Counted from the first letter of the stretch, positions 50,275 through 59,977 are shown. The stretch: DNA of 64,000 bases from Fusobacterium necrophorum subsp. necrophorum (GCF_004006635.1 NZ_CP034842.1:62001-126000); one strand, 5' to 3'. Numbers and translations: made by a program. The notes: generated from the sequence alone by a model not told the origin.

Positions 50275-50850
50275 ATGTTAGAAAAAAATGATTTATGGGA
50301 AGACTTGAAGTATGGAGCTTCCAATATTGGAAATACTATCTTAAAACCTCATCAATTGGAAGTACTGATTGGAGGAGGAAATCCCGATGCCGATATTCTT
50401 ATTTTAGGAGATGATCCTGAACTTTATCTGAATGAAAATTTAAAAACGCAAAAAGGTTCTTCCGGAGAATTTCTTTACCTCCTATTGGAATTCTGTGGCA
50501 TTCAAAAGGAGGATATCTATGTCTCTACATTGACCAAAAGAAATGCTCGCTTGAAAGATTATATGCCGGAAGACTATGAGAAATTAAAAGAGCTCTTAAT
50601 TTGCCAAATAGGACTTCTTGCTCCGAAAGTGATTGTCTGCCTGGGTTATGAAGCCGCTCAAATGCTACTGGAAAAAGAAATTGTCTTAGAAGAAGCTCGA
50701 CAGGAAGTATTTTCTTGGAAAGCGGGAATTCAAGTCCTTGTCACCTATGATGTAAATACTGTCAAAAAAGCAAGAGCTGAATTAGGAAAAAAAGCAAAAC
50801 TGGCTTTGGAATTCCGAAATGATTTAAAAAAATTGGAATATTTCAAGTAG
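50275..50850 (+). CDS. uracil-DNA-glycosylase-superfamily protein, diverged family 4-like
   Basis: 191 aa. The UDG fold is suggested by ADILILGDDPELYLN where family 4/5 has xGEAPG, SGEFLYLLLEFCGI, VSTLTKRNAR (for NVVKCRPPxNR), LLAPKVIVCLGYEAA and VLVTYDVNTVKKA (for TxHPS). The four cysteines that bind the 4Fe-4S cluster in family 4 enzymes are absent, and catalytic motif residues are altered. It may have another substrate or be a non-enzymatic relative. Strictly in operon with the hydrolase upstream (9 nt) and the response regulator downstream (25 nt). Confidence 0.7.
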   Translation: MLEKNDLWEDLKYGASNIGNTILKPHQLEVLIGGGNPDADILILGDDPELYLNENLKTQKGSSGEFLYLLLEFCGIQKEDIYVSTLTKRNARLKDYMPEDYEKLKELLICQIGLLAPKVIVCLGYEAAQMLLEKEIVLEEARQEVFSWKAGIQVLVTYDVNTVKKARAELGKKAKLALEFRNDLKKLEYFK

Positions 50851-50875
50851 AAAAAATGGATAAGGAGTACTCCGT

Positions 50876-51559
50876 ATGGAACAAAAAATTTTGATTATTG
50901 ACGATGAAGAATCTATTTTAGAACTCCTAACATTAAACCTGGAAATTTATGGGTATAAAGTTTTTACATCCAATACCGGAAAAGGAGTTCTGGAAAAAAT
51001 TATAGAGATTCAGCCTAATATTATCTTGTTAGACTTGATGCTCCCAGAAGTAGATGGTATTAGCATTTGTAAAAAAATTCGGGAAAATACCATTTGGAAC
51101 GATCTTCGAATTATTATTTTGAGTGCAAAATCGGAAGAGATTGATAAAATTACTTGTCTGGATATAGGAGCGGATGACTATATTACCAAACCTTTCAGTG
51201 TGCGAGAACTTATCGCTAGGATCCATGCTTTTGCGAGAAGAATCTCTCCTGTGGAGCAACCTACACAAGATAGTATCCAATATCGTAATTTAATGATAAA
51301 ACCCAAAGAAAAAATGGTTCTAAAAGAAGAAAAGAAAATTTTTCTAACTTCCTTAGAATTAAAACTATTATTATATCTTTTAAAAAATCGAGGAAAAATT
51401 GCTACAAGAGAAATGATCTTTAAACATGTATGGAATTATGAGGAACAAAACAACACTCGTTCTTTAGACGTGAATATTAGAAAATTACGACAAAAATTGG
51501 AGGATTCCGATAATTTCTATATTGAAACCATCCGAGGAATAGGATATAAAATTCTATAA
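50876..51559 (+). CDS. OmpR/PhoB-family response regulator
   Basis: 227 aa. Receiver with acidic pair DD (9-10), phospho-acceptor D53 (NIILLDLMLPEVDG), K in DDYITKPFSVREL. C-terminal winged helix (IFLTSLELKLLLYLLKNRGKIATREM, SLDVNIRKLRQKLED, IETIRGIGYKI). Kinase partner follows by 19 nt. Resembles PhoB/WalR; signal not identifiable. Confidence 0.93.
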   Translation: MEQKILIIDDEESILELLTLNLEIYGYKVFTSNTGKGVLEKIIEIQPNIILLDLMLPEVDGISICKKIRENTIWNDLRIIILSAKSEEIDKITCLDIGADDYITKPFSVRELIARIHAFARRISPVEQPTQDSIQYRNLMIKPKEKMVLKEEKKIFLTSLELKLLLYLLKNRGKIATREMIFKHVWNYEEQNNTRSLDVNIRKLRQKLEDSDNFYIETIRGIGYKIL

Positions 51560-51578
51560 AATAATTTGAGGTTGTTCT

Positions 51579-53312
51579 ATGAAGAAGAAAATATTATTGA
51601 TATGCTTTACTCTAATTTTATCCAGTATCTTTACCGTGAGTATTATTTTCTATAACATGATTCAACATAATTATGTGGAATCTATTCTGGCAAATGCAAA
51701 CAGTAATATCCGATTAATTCAGCTTATTTTATCTGAAAATAAACATACAGACAAATATCTTTTTAAACTCTCCCAATCTCTGGCACAAAAAACGGGATTT
51801 AGAGTAACTTTTATTCGTTTGGATGGAATTCCTCTTGCAGATTCCAATGACAACAGTATTCTCTTTGAAAATTTTCAATCTATTCCCGGTTTTCAAATGG
51901 CAAATAAAAATATCGTATCTCATTCTGTTGAAAAGCATCCTGCGACAAAGATTCCGGAAATAAAAATTTTTACAAAGCTTCCCCTTTATAATAAGAAATC
52001 CACAATACTGATGCTTTCAAAAAAACTCAATTTCTTGGAGGATTTCCGAAAAAAGTTCTTTTTAACCATTTTTACCGGAATTTTTATTTCTGGAGTATTG
52101 TCTATTTTCCTCTCCATTTATTTTACAACGTGGGCGACCAAACCGATTACACAATTGACGAATGCTGTTCGAGAAATCTCACAAGGGAATTTTTATTCCA
52201 AAATTCTATTACATTCCCATGATGAGTTGGAAGAGCTATCGGAAACTTTTTACCACATGAATCAAAAAATTCAAAACCTTTTGCAGGATATTCAAAATAA
52301 AGTAAGGAATCTACAAAATATTTTAGACAATCTCTCCGAAGGTATTGTGGTATTGGATTTAGGTGGTTCTTTAATTTTAATGAATCAATTTACAAAATCG
52401 GAATTTGAAATTATACATTCTTCTGATGATTTCTTTTCGTACTCCAATTTTTCTTTTTGCCATAAAGAAGTACGTCAATCTCTGCTAAGAAAACAAACCT
52501 TCGAATTCAAAAAAAAATTAGGAAAAAAAATATATAAACTTCATAATCATTTTATTGAAGAAAACAAACAAATGATTTTAGTAATCCAAAATATCACCCA
52601 ATTAGAACAAAATGAAGAGTTGAGAAGAGAATTTATTTCCAATGCTTCTCATGAGTTGAAGACTCCGCTTACTATTATATCCGGATTTATAGAAACTATT
52701 AAACTTGGTCATGTCCAAGAAAAGGCACAACTAAGTCGTATTTTGGATATCATTGAGCTGGAAACGAAAAGATTGAATAAATTGGTAAATAATCTTTTAC
52801 ATCTCTCTCATTTAGAAAAAAATATCTCACAGGGAGATAAAAAAATTCATCGTCTATCCTTATTCAAGATAATTCCTCAAATAAAAGATTTATATCAACC
52901 TCTTCTGGAAGAAAAAAGTATTATCCTTGACATGAATATTGCAGATAATTTGTTACAATCTCCTATTTCTGAGGAATTTCTTTACATTGTTTTAGGAAAT
53001 CTATTAGAAAATGCTATTAAATATAGTAAGCCTCAGTCTAAAATTATACTTTCCTCAGAAATAAGAAACTCTAATTTTTATCTGAAACTACAAGACTTTG
53101 GATGTGGAATCCCAGAAGAAGAACAAGAAAAAATATTTCAAAGATTCTATCGTGTCGATCCCTCTAGAAATAGTAAAATAAAAGGAAATGGTTTAGGTCT
53201 TTCCATTGTTAAAAAGATGATAGAAAACGTCAATGGAAATATTTCAGTAGAAAGTATCTTTGGAAAAGGTTCCACCTTTTTTATCAGCATCCCCATTTCA
53301 CAAAGAAGCTAG
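51579..53312 (+). CDS. sensor histidine kinase, PhoR/WalK-like
   Basis: 577 aa. Membrane helix 1 (about 5-25), extracytoplasmic sensor loop (26-160), helix 2 (about 161-182), HAMP (183-235), a PAS-like segment (about 245-340), HisKA with H358 (FISNASHELKTPLTIISGF) and HATPase with NLLENAIKYS, GCGIPEEEQEKIFQRFYRVD and GNGLGLSIVKKM. Pairs with the preceding regulator. Its stop codon lies inside the arm of the terminator hairpin at 53306-53330. Confidence 0.93.
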   Translation: MKKKILLICFTLILSSIFTVSIIFYNMIQHNYVESILANANSNIRLIQLILSENKHTDKYLFKLSQSLAQKTGFRVTFIRLDGIPLADSNDNSILFENFQSIPGFQMANKNIVSHSVEKHPATKIPEIKIFTKLPLYNKKSTILMLSKKLNFLEDFRKKFFLTIFTGIFISGVLSIFLSIYFTTWATKPITQLTNAVREISQGNFYSKILLHSHDELEELSETFYHMNQKIQNLLQDIQNKVRNLQNILDNLSEGIVVLDLGGSLILMNQFTKSEFEIIHSSDDFFSYSNFSFCHKEVRQSLLRKQTFEFKKKLGKKIYKLHNHFIEENKQMILVIQNITQLEQNEELRREFISNASHELKTPLTIISGFIETIKLGHVQEKAQLSRILDIIELETKRLNKLVNNLLHLSHLEKNISQGDKKIHRLSLFKIIPQIKDLYQPLLEEKSIILDMNIADNLLQSPISEEFLYIVLGNLLENAIKYSKPQSKIILSSEIRNSNFYLKLQDFGCGIPEEEQEKIFQRFYRVDPSRNSKIKGNGLGLSIVKKMIENVNGNISVESIFGKGSTFFISIPISQRS

Positions 53313-53339
53313 CACATCGAATGCTAGCTTCCTTTTCTT
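53306..53339 (+). terminator. bidirectional terminator between kinase and tctA
   Basis: AAGCTAGCA / TGCTAGCTT (53306-53314 and 53322-53330) with a 7-nt loop, followed by TTCCTTTTCTTTTT on the plus strand. The stop TAG of the kinase lies in the left arm. It also lies 18 bp after tctA on the other strand, though with fewer T there. Confidence 0.7.
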
Positions 53340-53347
53340 TTTATTAT

Positions 53348-54826
53348 TTAATTTCCTTTTTGTAACTTTTTCATAATCATTGGAGAAAATAAAGATAATA
53401 TCGTACATACTATCAAAAATATGGATACCGAACTTTTAAATAAAATATCCAATTTTCCATGATTTAAAATAATAGATCGCCTTAAACCCGATTCCCCAAT
53501 AGGACCTAAAATTAAAGCCAATACAATAGAAGCGGAATTCAACTCTAATTTATTTACCACATAGCCAATCAATCCGAAAACAAACATAATCATTACATCT
53601 GCCATTTGATTATGAATCGCATAGGAACCTATTACACTCAGTGAGAAAATAATAGGAATTAAGTAAGTATCTGGAACTCTTGAAATTTTAGCGAACATCT
53701 TTGAACCTGTTAACCCCAGAATTAACATAAAAATATTTACAACAATGAATCCTGCAAAAAAAGTATAAGTAATCCTTCCATGAATCGTAAATAAATCCGG
53801 TCCGGGTTGTAATCCTTGAATCAAAAGCCCTCCCAACAAAACTGCTGTAACACTTTCTCCCGGAATTCCTAAAGTAAAAGTAGGAATCAAAGATCCCCCG
53901 GTAACGGCATTGTTCGCCGCTTCAGAGCCGGCAATTCCCTCGATACTCCCATGTCCAAATTCCTCTTTATGTTTGGAAAATCTTTTTGCTTCATTATAAC
54001 CTAAAAAAGCTGCTATACTAGCTCCGGCTCCTGGTAAAATTCCAATTAAATTCCCTATCACTGTCGAACGCAAAGCTGTAGGCAATATTCTTAATAATTC
54101 CTCTTTACTTAGTAAAATCTTATCCTCAAAATGAACCAAATTCCCTGACTCTTTTATTTTCTTCTCTGCTAACATCAACACTTGCGACATCGAAAATAAA
54201 CCAATCAAAGAGGCCGTAAAAGGAACTCCGGATAATAAACTCGGAATTCCAAAGGTAAATCTCGGATTTCCTAACATAGGATCCATACCTATGGTGGAGA
54301 TCATCAAACCTATCGCCCCTGAAATCAATCCTTTCGTAATAGATTTGGTACTGGCTCCGGCAATAATCGTCAATCCAAAAATAGATAACCAAAAATATTC
54401 GGCCGGTCCAAACTTTAACGCCAAAGTTGCTAAAGTCGGTGCAAATAGATAAAGTGAGATAGAGCTTAAAATTCCCCCAATAAAAGAAGAAATCACCGCA
54501 GTTCCTAATGCTTTTCCTGCTTTCCCCTTCAAGGTAAGTTCATATCCATCAATAGCCGTCGCTGCTGCTGCCGGAGTCCCCGGGGTTCTAATTAAAATGG
54601 CAGATATGGAACCTCCAAAGATTGCTCCACAATAGACTCCTGCCAAAACAATCAATCCCGTTGAAGCCGGCATTCCAAAAGTAATCGGGATTAGAAGGGC
54701 AACTCCCATAGCTGCAGAAAGTCCCGGTAAAGCTCCTATAATAATTCCAATACTTACACTCAAACATGCTGCCAATAAATTTATGGGAGCCAATGCTGTA
54801 ACAAATCCAAATAAAATATCTGACAT
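53348..54826 (-). CDS. tctA: tripartite tricarboxylate transporter, large membrane subunit TctA
   Basis: 492 aa with 10-12 membrane helices. Family signature IIIGALPGLSAAMGVALLIPITFGM near the N-terminus, GGSISAILIRTPGTPAAAATAIDGY, and the repeated GILPGAGASIAAFLGYNEAKR. With TctB and TctC it imports di/tricarboxylates (citrate-like) using a soluble or lipid-anchored binding protein. Order here is tctC-tctB-tctA in the direction of transcription. Confidence 0.95.
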   Translation of the reverse strand: MSDILFGFVTALAPINLLAACLSVSIGIIIGALPGLSAAMGVALLIPITFGMPASTGLIVLAGVYCGAIFGGSISAILIRTPGTPAAAATAIDGYELTLKGKAGKALGTAVISSFIGGILSSISLYLFAPTLATLALKFGPAEYFWLSIFGLTIIAGASTKSITKGLISGAIGLMISTIGMDPMLGNPRFTFGIPSLLSGVPFTASLIGLFSMSQVLMLAEKKIKESGNLVHFEDKILLSKEELLRILPTALRSTVIGNLIGILPGAGASIAAFLGYNEAKRFSKHKEEFGHGSIEGIAGSEAANNAVTGGSLIPTFTLGIPGESVTAVLLGGLLIQGLQPGPDLFTIHGRITYTFFAGFIVVNIFMLILGLTGSKMFAKISRVPDTYLIPIIFSLSVIGSYAIHNQMADVMIMFVFGLIGYVVNKLELNSASIVLALILGPIGESGLRRSIILNHGKLDILFKSSVSIFLIVCTILSLFSPMIMKKLQKGN

Positions 54827-54838
54827 AATCTCCTCCTT

Positions 54839-55270
54839 TTAAATTAAAATTCCATTCGGGACTGGTACTTTTAAAAATACAACGAATATGAAATACATTA
54901 AAAGGCAAAAAACAACACTGCTGATGACAGCCCATTTTATATTAGATTTTAATCCTATCATAATTATGATTAAATAAAGAAAACTACTGATAAAAAAACC
55001 AATCTTATCAATACTCAAAATGTAGATAGCAGATAAAAAGATAATAAATAGAAATTGCTTCCATTGAAATCCCTGAAAAACTTTGCTTTTTTCTTTCTCC
55101 ACCTTCGTTGTAAAAGACTTTATTCCAAGTAAAATGGTCAATAGGACCAATAATCCCAAGACAAATAAGGGATACTTTGCCGCCTTCTCCGGTAAGGATT
55201 TAATCATAAAGAAATAGAATATTTCCAGAATAAACAATCCTATGGTTAGGACTCTGTCGTACTTTATCAT
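54839..55270 (-). CDS. tctB: tripartite tricarboxylate transporter, small membrane subunit TctB
   Basis: 143 aa with four membrane helices (about 8-24, 34-50, 71-105 as two close segments, 113-137), the typical TctB layout. Sequence is poorly conserved in this family, so assignment rests on size, topology and position between tctC (9-nt gap) and tctA (12-nt gap). Confidence 0.88.
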   Translation of the reverse strand: MIKYDRVLTIGLFILEIFYFFMIKSLPEKAAKYPLFVLGLLVLLTILLGIKSFTTKVEKEKSKVFQGFQWKQFLFIIFLSAIYILSIDKIGFFISSFLYLIIIMIGLKSNIKWAVISSVVFCLLMYFIFVVFLKVPVPNGILI

Positions 55271-55279
55271 CTTTTCCTC

Positions 55280-56263
55280 CTAAATTCCTAATTTAGGAAC
55301 CATTTCTTTCATGTATTGATCTTGTTCATTTATATAGTCTGTTAATTCCTCTCCTGACATATATTTTAATGGTAGATTTGCATTCTTAGATTTTTCGATA
55401 TTTTCCGGAGATTCTAAGGCAGCTTTAAAGGTATCATGTAAGTATTGAATCACTTCTTCTGGTGTCCCTTTAGGTGCCACCAATGCTCTTGCAGAACCAA
55501 ACAATACATGATATCCCTTTTCTTTTAAAGTAGGAATCTCTTCAAATCCTTCTAATCTTTCCTCCGTGAAGGACCCCAAGATACGAAATTCTTTATTTTT
55601 TACCAGGCTTGCTACCTCACTGATTTTAGCCACGGTTGCATCGACATGACTTCCTCGAAGTGCAGCAATCATATCTGTGCTTCCACCGAAAGGAACATGG
55701 GTGACTTTAATTCCCGCTTCATAAGCAAAGTGAGCTGCTCCAATGTGATTCGATGCTCCAGTTCCATTATTAGAAATAGTTAAGGTATCCGGATTTTGTT
55801 TCGCATATTCTACAAAATCTTCTAAGCTAGCCCACTTACTGTCTGCTCTTACTACTAAAACTCCGGGGTCATAGACATGATTCATAATAGCTTGTGCATC
55901 TTCTTTTTGAAAATTCGTTTTTCTTTGTAAAGGAATACTCACAAAAGTAGGTAAATTAATAAATCCAATGGTATAACCATCCGGTTCCGATTTCAATAGT
56001 TCCGTATACCCAATTTCTCCATCTGCTCCCGGTTTATTTACAATTACAAATGGTTGAGGGAAAGATTTTTGAGCTTCAGAAACTAAGATTCTCGCTCCCA
56101 CATCTGTTCCTCCCCCGGCTTTATAAGCAACAATTACATTTACAGGTTTTGAAGGATATGTCTCTCCTTCTCCTCCCGATTTTTCTTGTTGAGTTCCACA
56201 AGCCGATAATAAAACTACTCCCATCATAACACCAGCAAACACTTTAAAAAGTCTCTTTTTCAT
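55280..56263 (-). CDS. tctC: tripartite tricarboxylate transporter, solute-binding lipoprotein TctC
   Basis: 327 aa from ATG 56263, chosen because MKKRLFKVFAGVMMGVVLLSACG is a proper lipoprotein signal with lipobox LSAC; an in-frame ATG at 56326 would add 21 residues. The strong SD AAGGAGGG lies about 35 nt upstream with a palindrome between, so the start is uncertain. Mature domain: YPSKPVNVIVAYKAGGGTDVGARI, NKPGADGEIGY, NNGTGASNHIGAAHFA, VPFGGSTDMIAALRG, characteristic of TctC/Bug proteins. It binds carboxylates in the periplasm. Confidence 0.92.
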   Translation of the reverse strand: MKKRLFKVFAGVMMGVVLLSACGTQQEKSGGEGETYPSKPVNVIVAYKAGGGTDVGARILVSEAQKSFPQPFVIVNKPGADGEIGYTELLKSEPDGYTIGFINLPTFVSIPLQRKTNFQKEDAQAIMNHVYDPGVLVVRADSKWASLEDFVEYAKQNPDTLTISNNGTGASNHIGAAHFAYEAGIKVTHVPFGGSTDMIAALRGSHVDATVAKISEVASLVKNKEFRILGSFTEERLEGFEEIPTLKEKGYHVLFGSARALVAPKGTPEEVIQYLHDTFKAALESPENIEKSKNANLPLKYMSGEELTDYINEQDQYMKEMVPKLGI

Positions 56264-56333
56264 ACTTTTCTTAACAAAGGCAATGCCTTTATTAACTTCC
56301 CTCCTTTTTATTAACATAATTAACATTTAATTT

Positions 56334-56362
56334 ATTATAGAATAAAACGTTATAAAAATCAA
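56334..56362 (-). promoter_or_regulatory. promoter of the tctCBA operon
   Basis: TTGATT (56357-56362), 17-bp spacer, TATAAT (56334-56339) on the minus strand, about 70 bp before the proposed tctC start. Confidence 0.7.
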
Positions 56363-56510
56363 CATTTTTATTTATTTTTTTACGTCCACGCTATCATTCC
56401 TAAGTTAATTTTGTAAACATTCAAAGGATAGGAGAGTATTTTATATTTTTTCTTTGACAAAGTCATTGGAATCAAACTCTGAAATCCAATACAGTAATAA
56501 ACAATTGTTT

Positions 56511-57335
56511 CTATAATTGATTCATAATGTCTTCGTCTATTTTAAAGCAATGTTTTTCCTCAGGGAATTTTCCCTTTTGTACTTCTTCGATATATTTTTG
56601 AATTCCTTCCACAACTTGTTCTCCAATGTTTGCATATCTCTTCATAAACTTTGCTGAAAACTCTCCATAAAGCCCTAACATATCATGGTAAACTAAGACT
56701 TGTCCATCACAGTCCGCTCCTGCTCCAATTCCTATGGTAGGAATGGATAGAAGTTCCGTAATCTTTTTAGCAAGAGCATCCGGTACACATTCCAATACAA
56801 CTGCAAAAGCACCTGCTTCTTGTACTGCGAAAGCATCTTCTATTAATTTTTTGGCAGAGTCTAAACTTTTTCCTTGTACTCTGAATCCTCCCAGGGCATT
56901 GATTGCTTGTGGAGTTAATCCAATATGGGCACACACAGGAATTTTAGCTGCAACAATGGCTCGAATCACATCACAGACTTCTTTTCCTCCCTCTAATTTT
57001 ACACAATTTGCCCTTCCTTCTTGGACTAATCTTCCGGCATTTAAAACAGCATCCCGTATCCCGGTATTGTACGCTAAAAATGGTAAATCTCCTATAATTA
57101 AAGCATTTTTAGCTCCTCTGGAAACAGCGGCAGTATGGTGTATCATATCTTCCATCGTGACACGAATCGTATCCTCATATCCTAACATAACCATTCCAAG
57201 AGAATCCCCTACAAGAATGGCATTGACTCCTGCAGTGTCCACAAGTTTTGCCATGGAATAATCATAAGCGGTTAACATAGTCAGTTTCTTTCCTTTATTT
57301 TTTGCCTCTTGAAAGCTTAGTACAGTATTTTTCAT
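56511..57335 (-). CDS. panB: 3-methyl-2-oxobutanoate hydroxymethyltransferase
   Basis: 274 aa from ATG 57335, 10 nt after AAAGGAG; an ATG three codons earlier is too close to the [78 protein letters not shown] and [20 protein letters not shown] are canonical. It adds a hydroxymethyl group from methylene-THF to ketoisovalerate, giving ketopantoate. Starts inside the 3' end of the PanG-like gene. Confidence 0.96.
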   Translation of the reverse strand: MKNTVLSFQEAKNKGKKLTMLTAYDYSMAKLVDTAGVNAILVGDSLGMVMLGYEDTIRVTMEDMIHHTAAVSRGAKNALIIGDLPFLAYNTGIRDAVLNAGRLVQEGRANCVKLEGGKEVCDVIRAIVAAKIPVCAHIGLTPQAINALGGFRVQGKSLDSAKKLIEDAFAVQEAGAFAVVLECVPDALAKKITELLSIPTIGIGAGADCDGQVLVYHDMLGLYGEFSAKFMKRYANIGEQVVEGIQKYIEEVQKGKFPEEKHCFKIDEDIMNQL

Positions 57336-58203
57336 AGATTTCATTCTCCTTTAACATAGTTTGTAGTGCTTGATAATTTTGAGTAGGATTTTTTTCCATA
57401 GCAATCTTGGAAAGTTCTAAACTCAACAGACGATATAGTATTTCTACTTCAATATCTTTATTTTCTTGAAACAAAGAAAGATGTTTTTGAAGAGTTCCCA
57501 AATCATTTCTTTCCACGGGACCCGTTAAAGAATACTTGGGACCTTGTTGTAAAAAAGTCCTAAGATTTTCTTGAGCCAATATCGAAAGAGCTTTTAAACT
57601 TTCTTTTTCCGTGAAATGACAGGACATTAAGAGTCTGATGGCTATATTTCCAAGAGAAATTACAAAATTGCTCATAAAAACGGAAGCTGCATGATAGGCC
57701 CTTTTATCTGTTTTTTCCAATACTTTATAAGAATTTTTCGCTTCTTTCAGGATAGACTCCCAAGATTGAACGGCAAGAGGATTTCCTTCTAGGGTAAAAA
57801 AAGCAGCTCGAAGTTTCTCAACATTCAATTTTTTATTGTGGATTGCCATAAGTGGATGTAGAGAACAAACATAGGCTCCATAGTTTTTAGCATTTTCAAA
57901 TATAGCGGAGCTAAGCGACCCACTGCAATGGCAAATCATTTTTTCTTTGATATTCATTTGTGTAAGTTTTTTCCAAATTTTTGAAATTGTGTCATCCGGT
58001 GTTGTAATCATAAGAATATTACTTTCCTGAACAAGTTCTTCTATTGTAGAAAAAACTTTGGAACAAGTGTATTGTGCTGAAAAAAGAGAGCTTTCAACAC
58101 TTCTACTATAATAACCCGTTATTTGACAATTCCGCAACTTAGAAAAATAGTTCCCCAAAGAACTTCCCACTTTTCCTGCTCCAATAATTCCTATCTTGTA
58201 CAT
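57295..58203 (-). CDS. panG: Rossmann/DUF2520 protein, probable PanG-type ketopantoate reductase
   Basis: 302 aa. N-terminal NAD(P) Rossmann motif [52 protein letters not shown], then a helical DUF2520 domain with [16 protein letters not shown] and [14 protein letters not shown]. PanG of Francisella, a ketopantoate reductase unrelated to PanE at sequence level, is of this type and clusters with panB and panC. No panE is visible here and this gene lies in the panB-panC operon. The function is therefore inferred from context plus family. Confidence 0.78.
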   Translation of the reverse strand: MYKIGIIGAGKVGSSLGNYFSKLRNCQITGYYSRSVESSLFSAQYTCSKVFSTIEELVQESNILMITTPDDTISKIWKKLTQMNIKEKMICHCSGSLSSAIFENAKNYGAYVCSLHPLMAIHNKKLNVEKLRAAFFTLEGNPLAVQSWESILKEAKNSYKVLEKTDKRAYHAASVFMSNFVISLGNIAIRLLMSCHFTEKESLKALSILAQENLRTFLQQGPKYSLTGPVERNDLGTLQKHLSLFQENKDIEVEILYRLLSLELSKIAMEKNPTQNYQALQTMLKENEIYEKYCTKLSRGKK

Positions 58204-59132
58204 ATATCATTCCTTGTACGACGCAGACTTGCAAAAATAGAGCCCGCAATATTATGCCAAACACTAAAAATAGCTCCGGGAATCGTTGCTATAGGATTTG
58301 CAGCAAAATTTGTCAGAGCCAGGTTAATAGCCAATCCGCTATTTTGCATAGAAACTTCAATGGCTACAGCTGTTTCCTTTTTATGAGATAATCTGAAAAA
58401 TCTTGAAACGATCATTCCAAGTAAAAGTCCCAATAAATTATGTAATATAACAACCACCAAAATCAAAAGAGCAGAATGTAATAATTTTTCAGAATTTAAG
58501 GCTACAATTGCACTGATCAATAAAACAATGGCTGTAATAGAAACTAAAGGAAGAACATTTTTAGATTTTTCTACTTGTCTCGGAAACAAATAATTGATGA
58601 AAATTCCTAAAGTAATCGGAAGTAATACTATTTTTACCGTAGATAACAACATGGCGAAAAAATGGACTTCTACCCATTTATCCGCTAAGATGTAAACTAA
58701 AAATGGAGTCATGATGGGAGCAAATAAAGTAGAAACCATAGTCATCCCTACGGAGAGAGGAACATCTCCATCCGCAATGTAAGTAATTACATTGCTTGCC
58801 GTTCCACCGGGACAACAGCCCACCAAAATAACTCCCAAAGCAATATCCGGCGGTAAATAAAAAACTTTAGATAAGCAATAAGCCAATGCTGGCATAATTG
58901 TGTATTGAGCAATACAGCCTATTGTAATTTCCCTAGGACGTTTACACAAAATTTTGAAATCTTCTACACTGATAGTCAATCCCATTCCAAACATGGCAAC
59001 TCCTAACAAAGCGGCACTGTAAGAATTTGCCCAAAAAAATAAGGTAGGATGAAAAAAAGCCAAAATGGAAAAAGCAATAATAATATATGAAACATTAGAA
59101 GCTAATTTCCTGCTTATATTTTGAATGGTCAT
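58191..59132 (-). CDS. panS: bile acid:sodium symporter-family transporter, PanS-like
   Basis: 313 aa with about 9-10 membrane helices. BASS-family segments: MFGMGLTISVEDFKIL, GCCPGGTASNVITYIADGDVPLSVGMT (sodium-site crossover) and EVSMQNSGLAINLAL. A BASS protein, PanS, transports pantoate/ketopantoate in Salmonella. Location between panC (2 nt) and the PanG-like gene (overlap) makes the same role likely. Other substrates of the family (2-keto acids) cannot be excluded. Confidence 0.8.
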   Translation of the reverse strand: MTIQNISRKLASNVSYIIIAFSILAFFHPTLFFWANSYSAALLGVAMFGMGLTISVEDFKILCKRPREITIGCIAQYTIMPALAYCLSKVFYLPPDIALGVILVGCCPGGTASNVITYIADGDVPLSVGMTMVSTLFAPIMTPFLVYILADKWVEVHFFAMLLSTVKIVLLPITLGIFINYLFPRQVEKSKNVLPLVSITAIVLLISAIVALNSEKLLHSALLILVVVILHNLLGLLLGMIVSRFFRLSHKKETAVAIEVSMQNSGLAINLALTNFAANPIATIPGAIFSVWHNIAGSIFASLRRTRNDICTR

Positions 59133-59134
59133 TT

Positions 59135-59977
59135 CTATGCCTCCTCTAAAATAAAATTATCAATCAATCTCGTTTTTCCAACATAAACAGCCATAGCAAA
59201 TAATGTATTTTTTCCAATAATCGTCGTTTCTTTCAAGGTATCTAAATCCACTGCTTCTATATAGTCAATTTTTGTATTTGGAGTAGAACGAATTATTTCT
59301 TTCATTTCTGCAAGAATAGGAGCTGTTGTCATTCCTACTTTTACCTTCTTTTGAGCAGCAAAAATCGCCTTGCTCAAACTAAGAGCATGAATTCTTTCTT
59401 CCGGACTTAGGTATACATTTCTAGAAGATTTTGCTAAGCCGTCTTTCTCTCGGACAATGGGACATCTTCTCAGTTGTACTCCAAAGTTTAAATCCTTTAC
59501 CATTTTTTGAAGAATATAGAATTGTTGAGCATCTTTTTGCCCAAAATATGCATAATCGGGAGTTACAATATTGAACAATTTGGAAACAACAGTACAAACT
59601 CCCGCAAAATGGATGGGTCTGGTCTTTCCACATAGAATTTCTGAAATTTCAACAACTTTCACAGAAATTTTCGGATTGGAGTACATTTCTTCTACTTCCG
59701 GAGCAAAAATTAAATCTACTCCATGAGCCTCACAGAATACAATATCTTTCTCCAAATCTCTTGGATATACGGAATAATCTTCATTTTCTCCAAATTGCGT
59801 TGGATTCACAAAAATGGAAACAACAACAAAATCACTTTCTTTTCTGGCAACATCCATTAAACTACCATGCCCCTCATGTAAAAATCCCATACTGGGAACA
59901 AGCCCGATTGATTTCCCCATCTTTTTTTGAGCAGAAATACTCTCTCTTACTTCTGATATTGTTTTTACTACTTTCAT
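59135..59977 (-). CDS. panC: pantothenate synthetase
   Basis: 280 aa. SIGLVPSMGFLHEGHGSLMDVAR (HxGH-type nucleotide site), VVVSIFVNPTQFGENEDYSVYPRDLEKD, YFGQKDAQQFYILQKMV, PIVREKDGLAKSSRN are canonical. It ligates pantoate and beta-alanine using ATP. First gene of the panC-panS-panG-panB operon; SD AAAGGAG. No panD follows, so beta-alanine must come from elsewhere or panD is unlinked. Confidence 0.97.
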   Translation of the reverse strand: MKVVKTISEVRESISAQKKMGKSIGLVPSMGFLHEGHGSLMDVARKESDFVVVSIFVNPTQFGENEDYSVYPRDLEKDIVFCEAHGVDLIFAPEVEEMYSNPKISVKVVEISEILCGKTRPIHFAGVCTVVSKLFNIVTPDYAYFGQKDAQQFYILQKMVKDLNFGVQLRRCPIVREKDGLAKSSRNVYLSPEERIHALSLSKAIFAAQKKVKVGMTTAPILAEMKEIIRSTPNTKIDYIEAVDLDTLKETTIIGKNTLFAMAVYVGKTRLIDNFILEEA

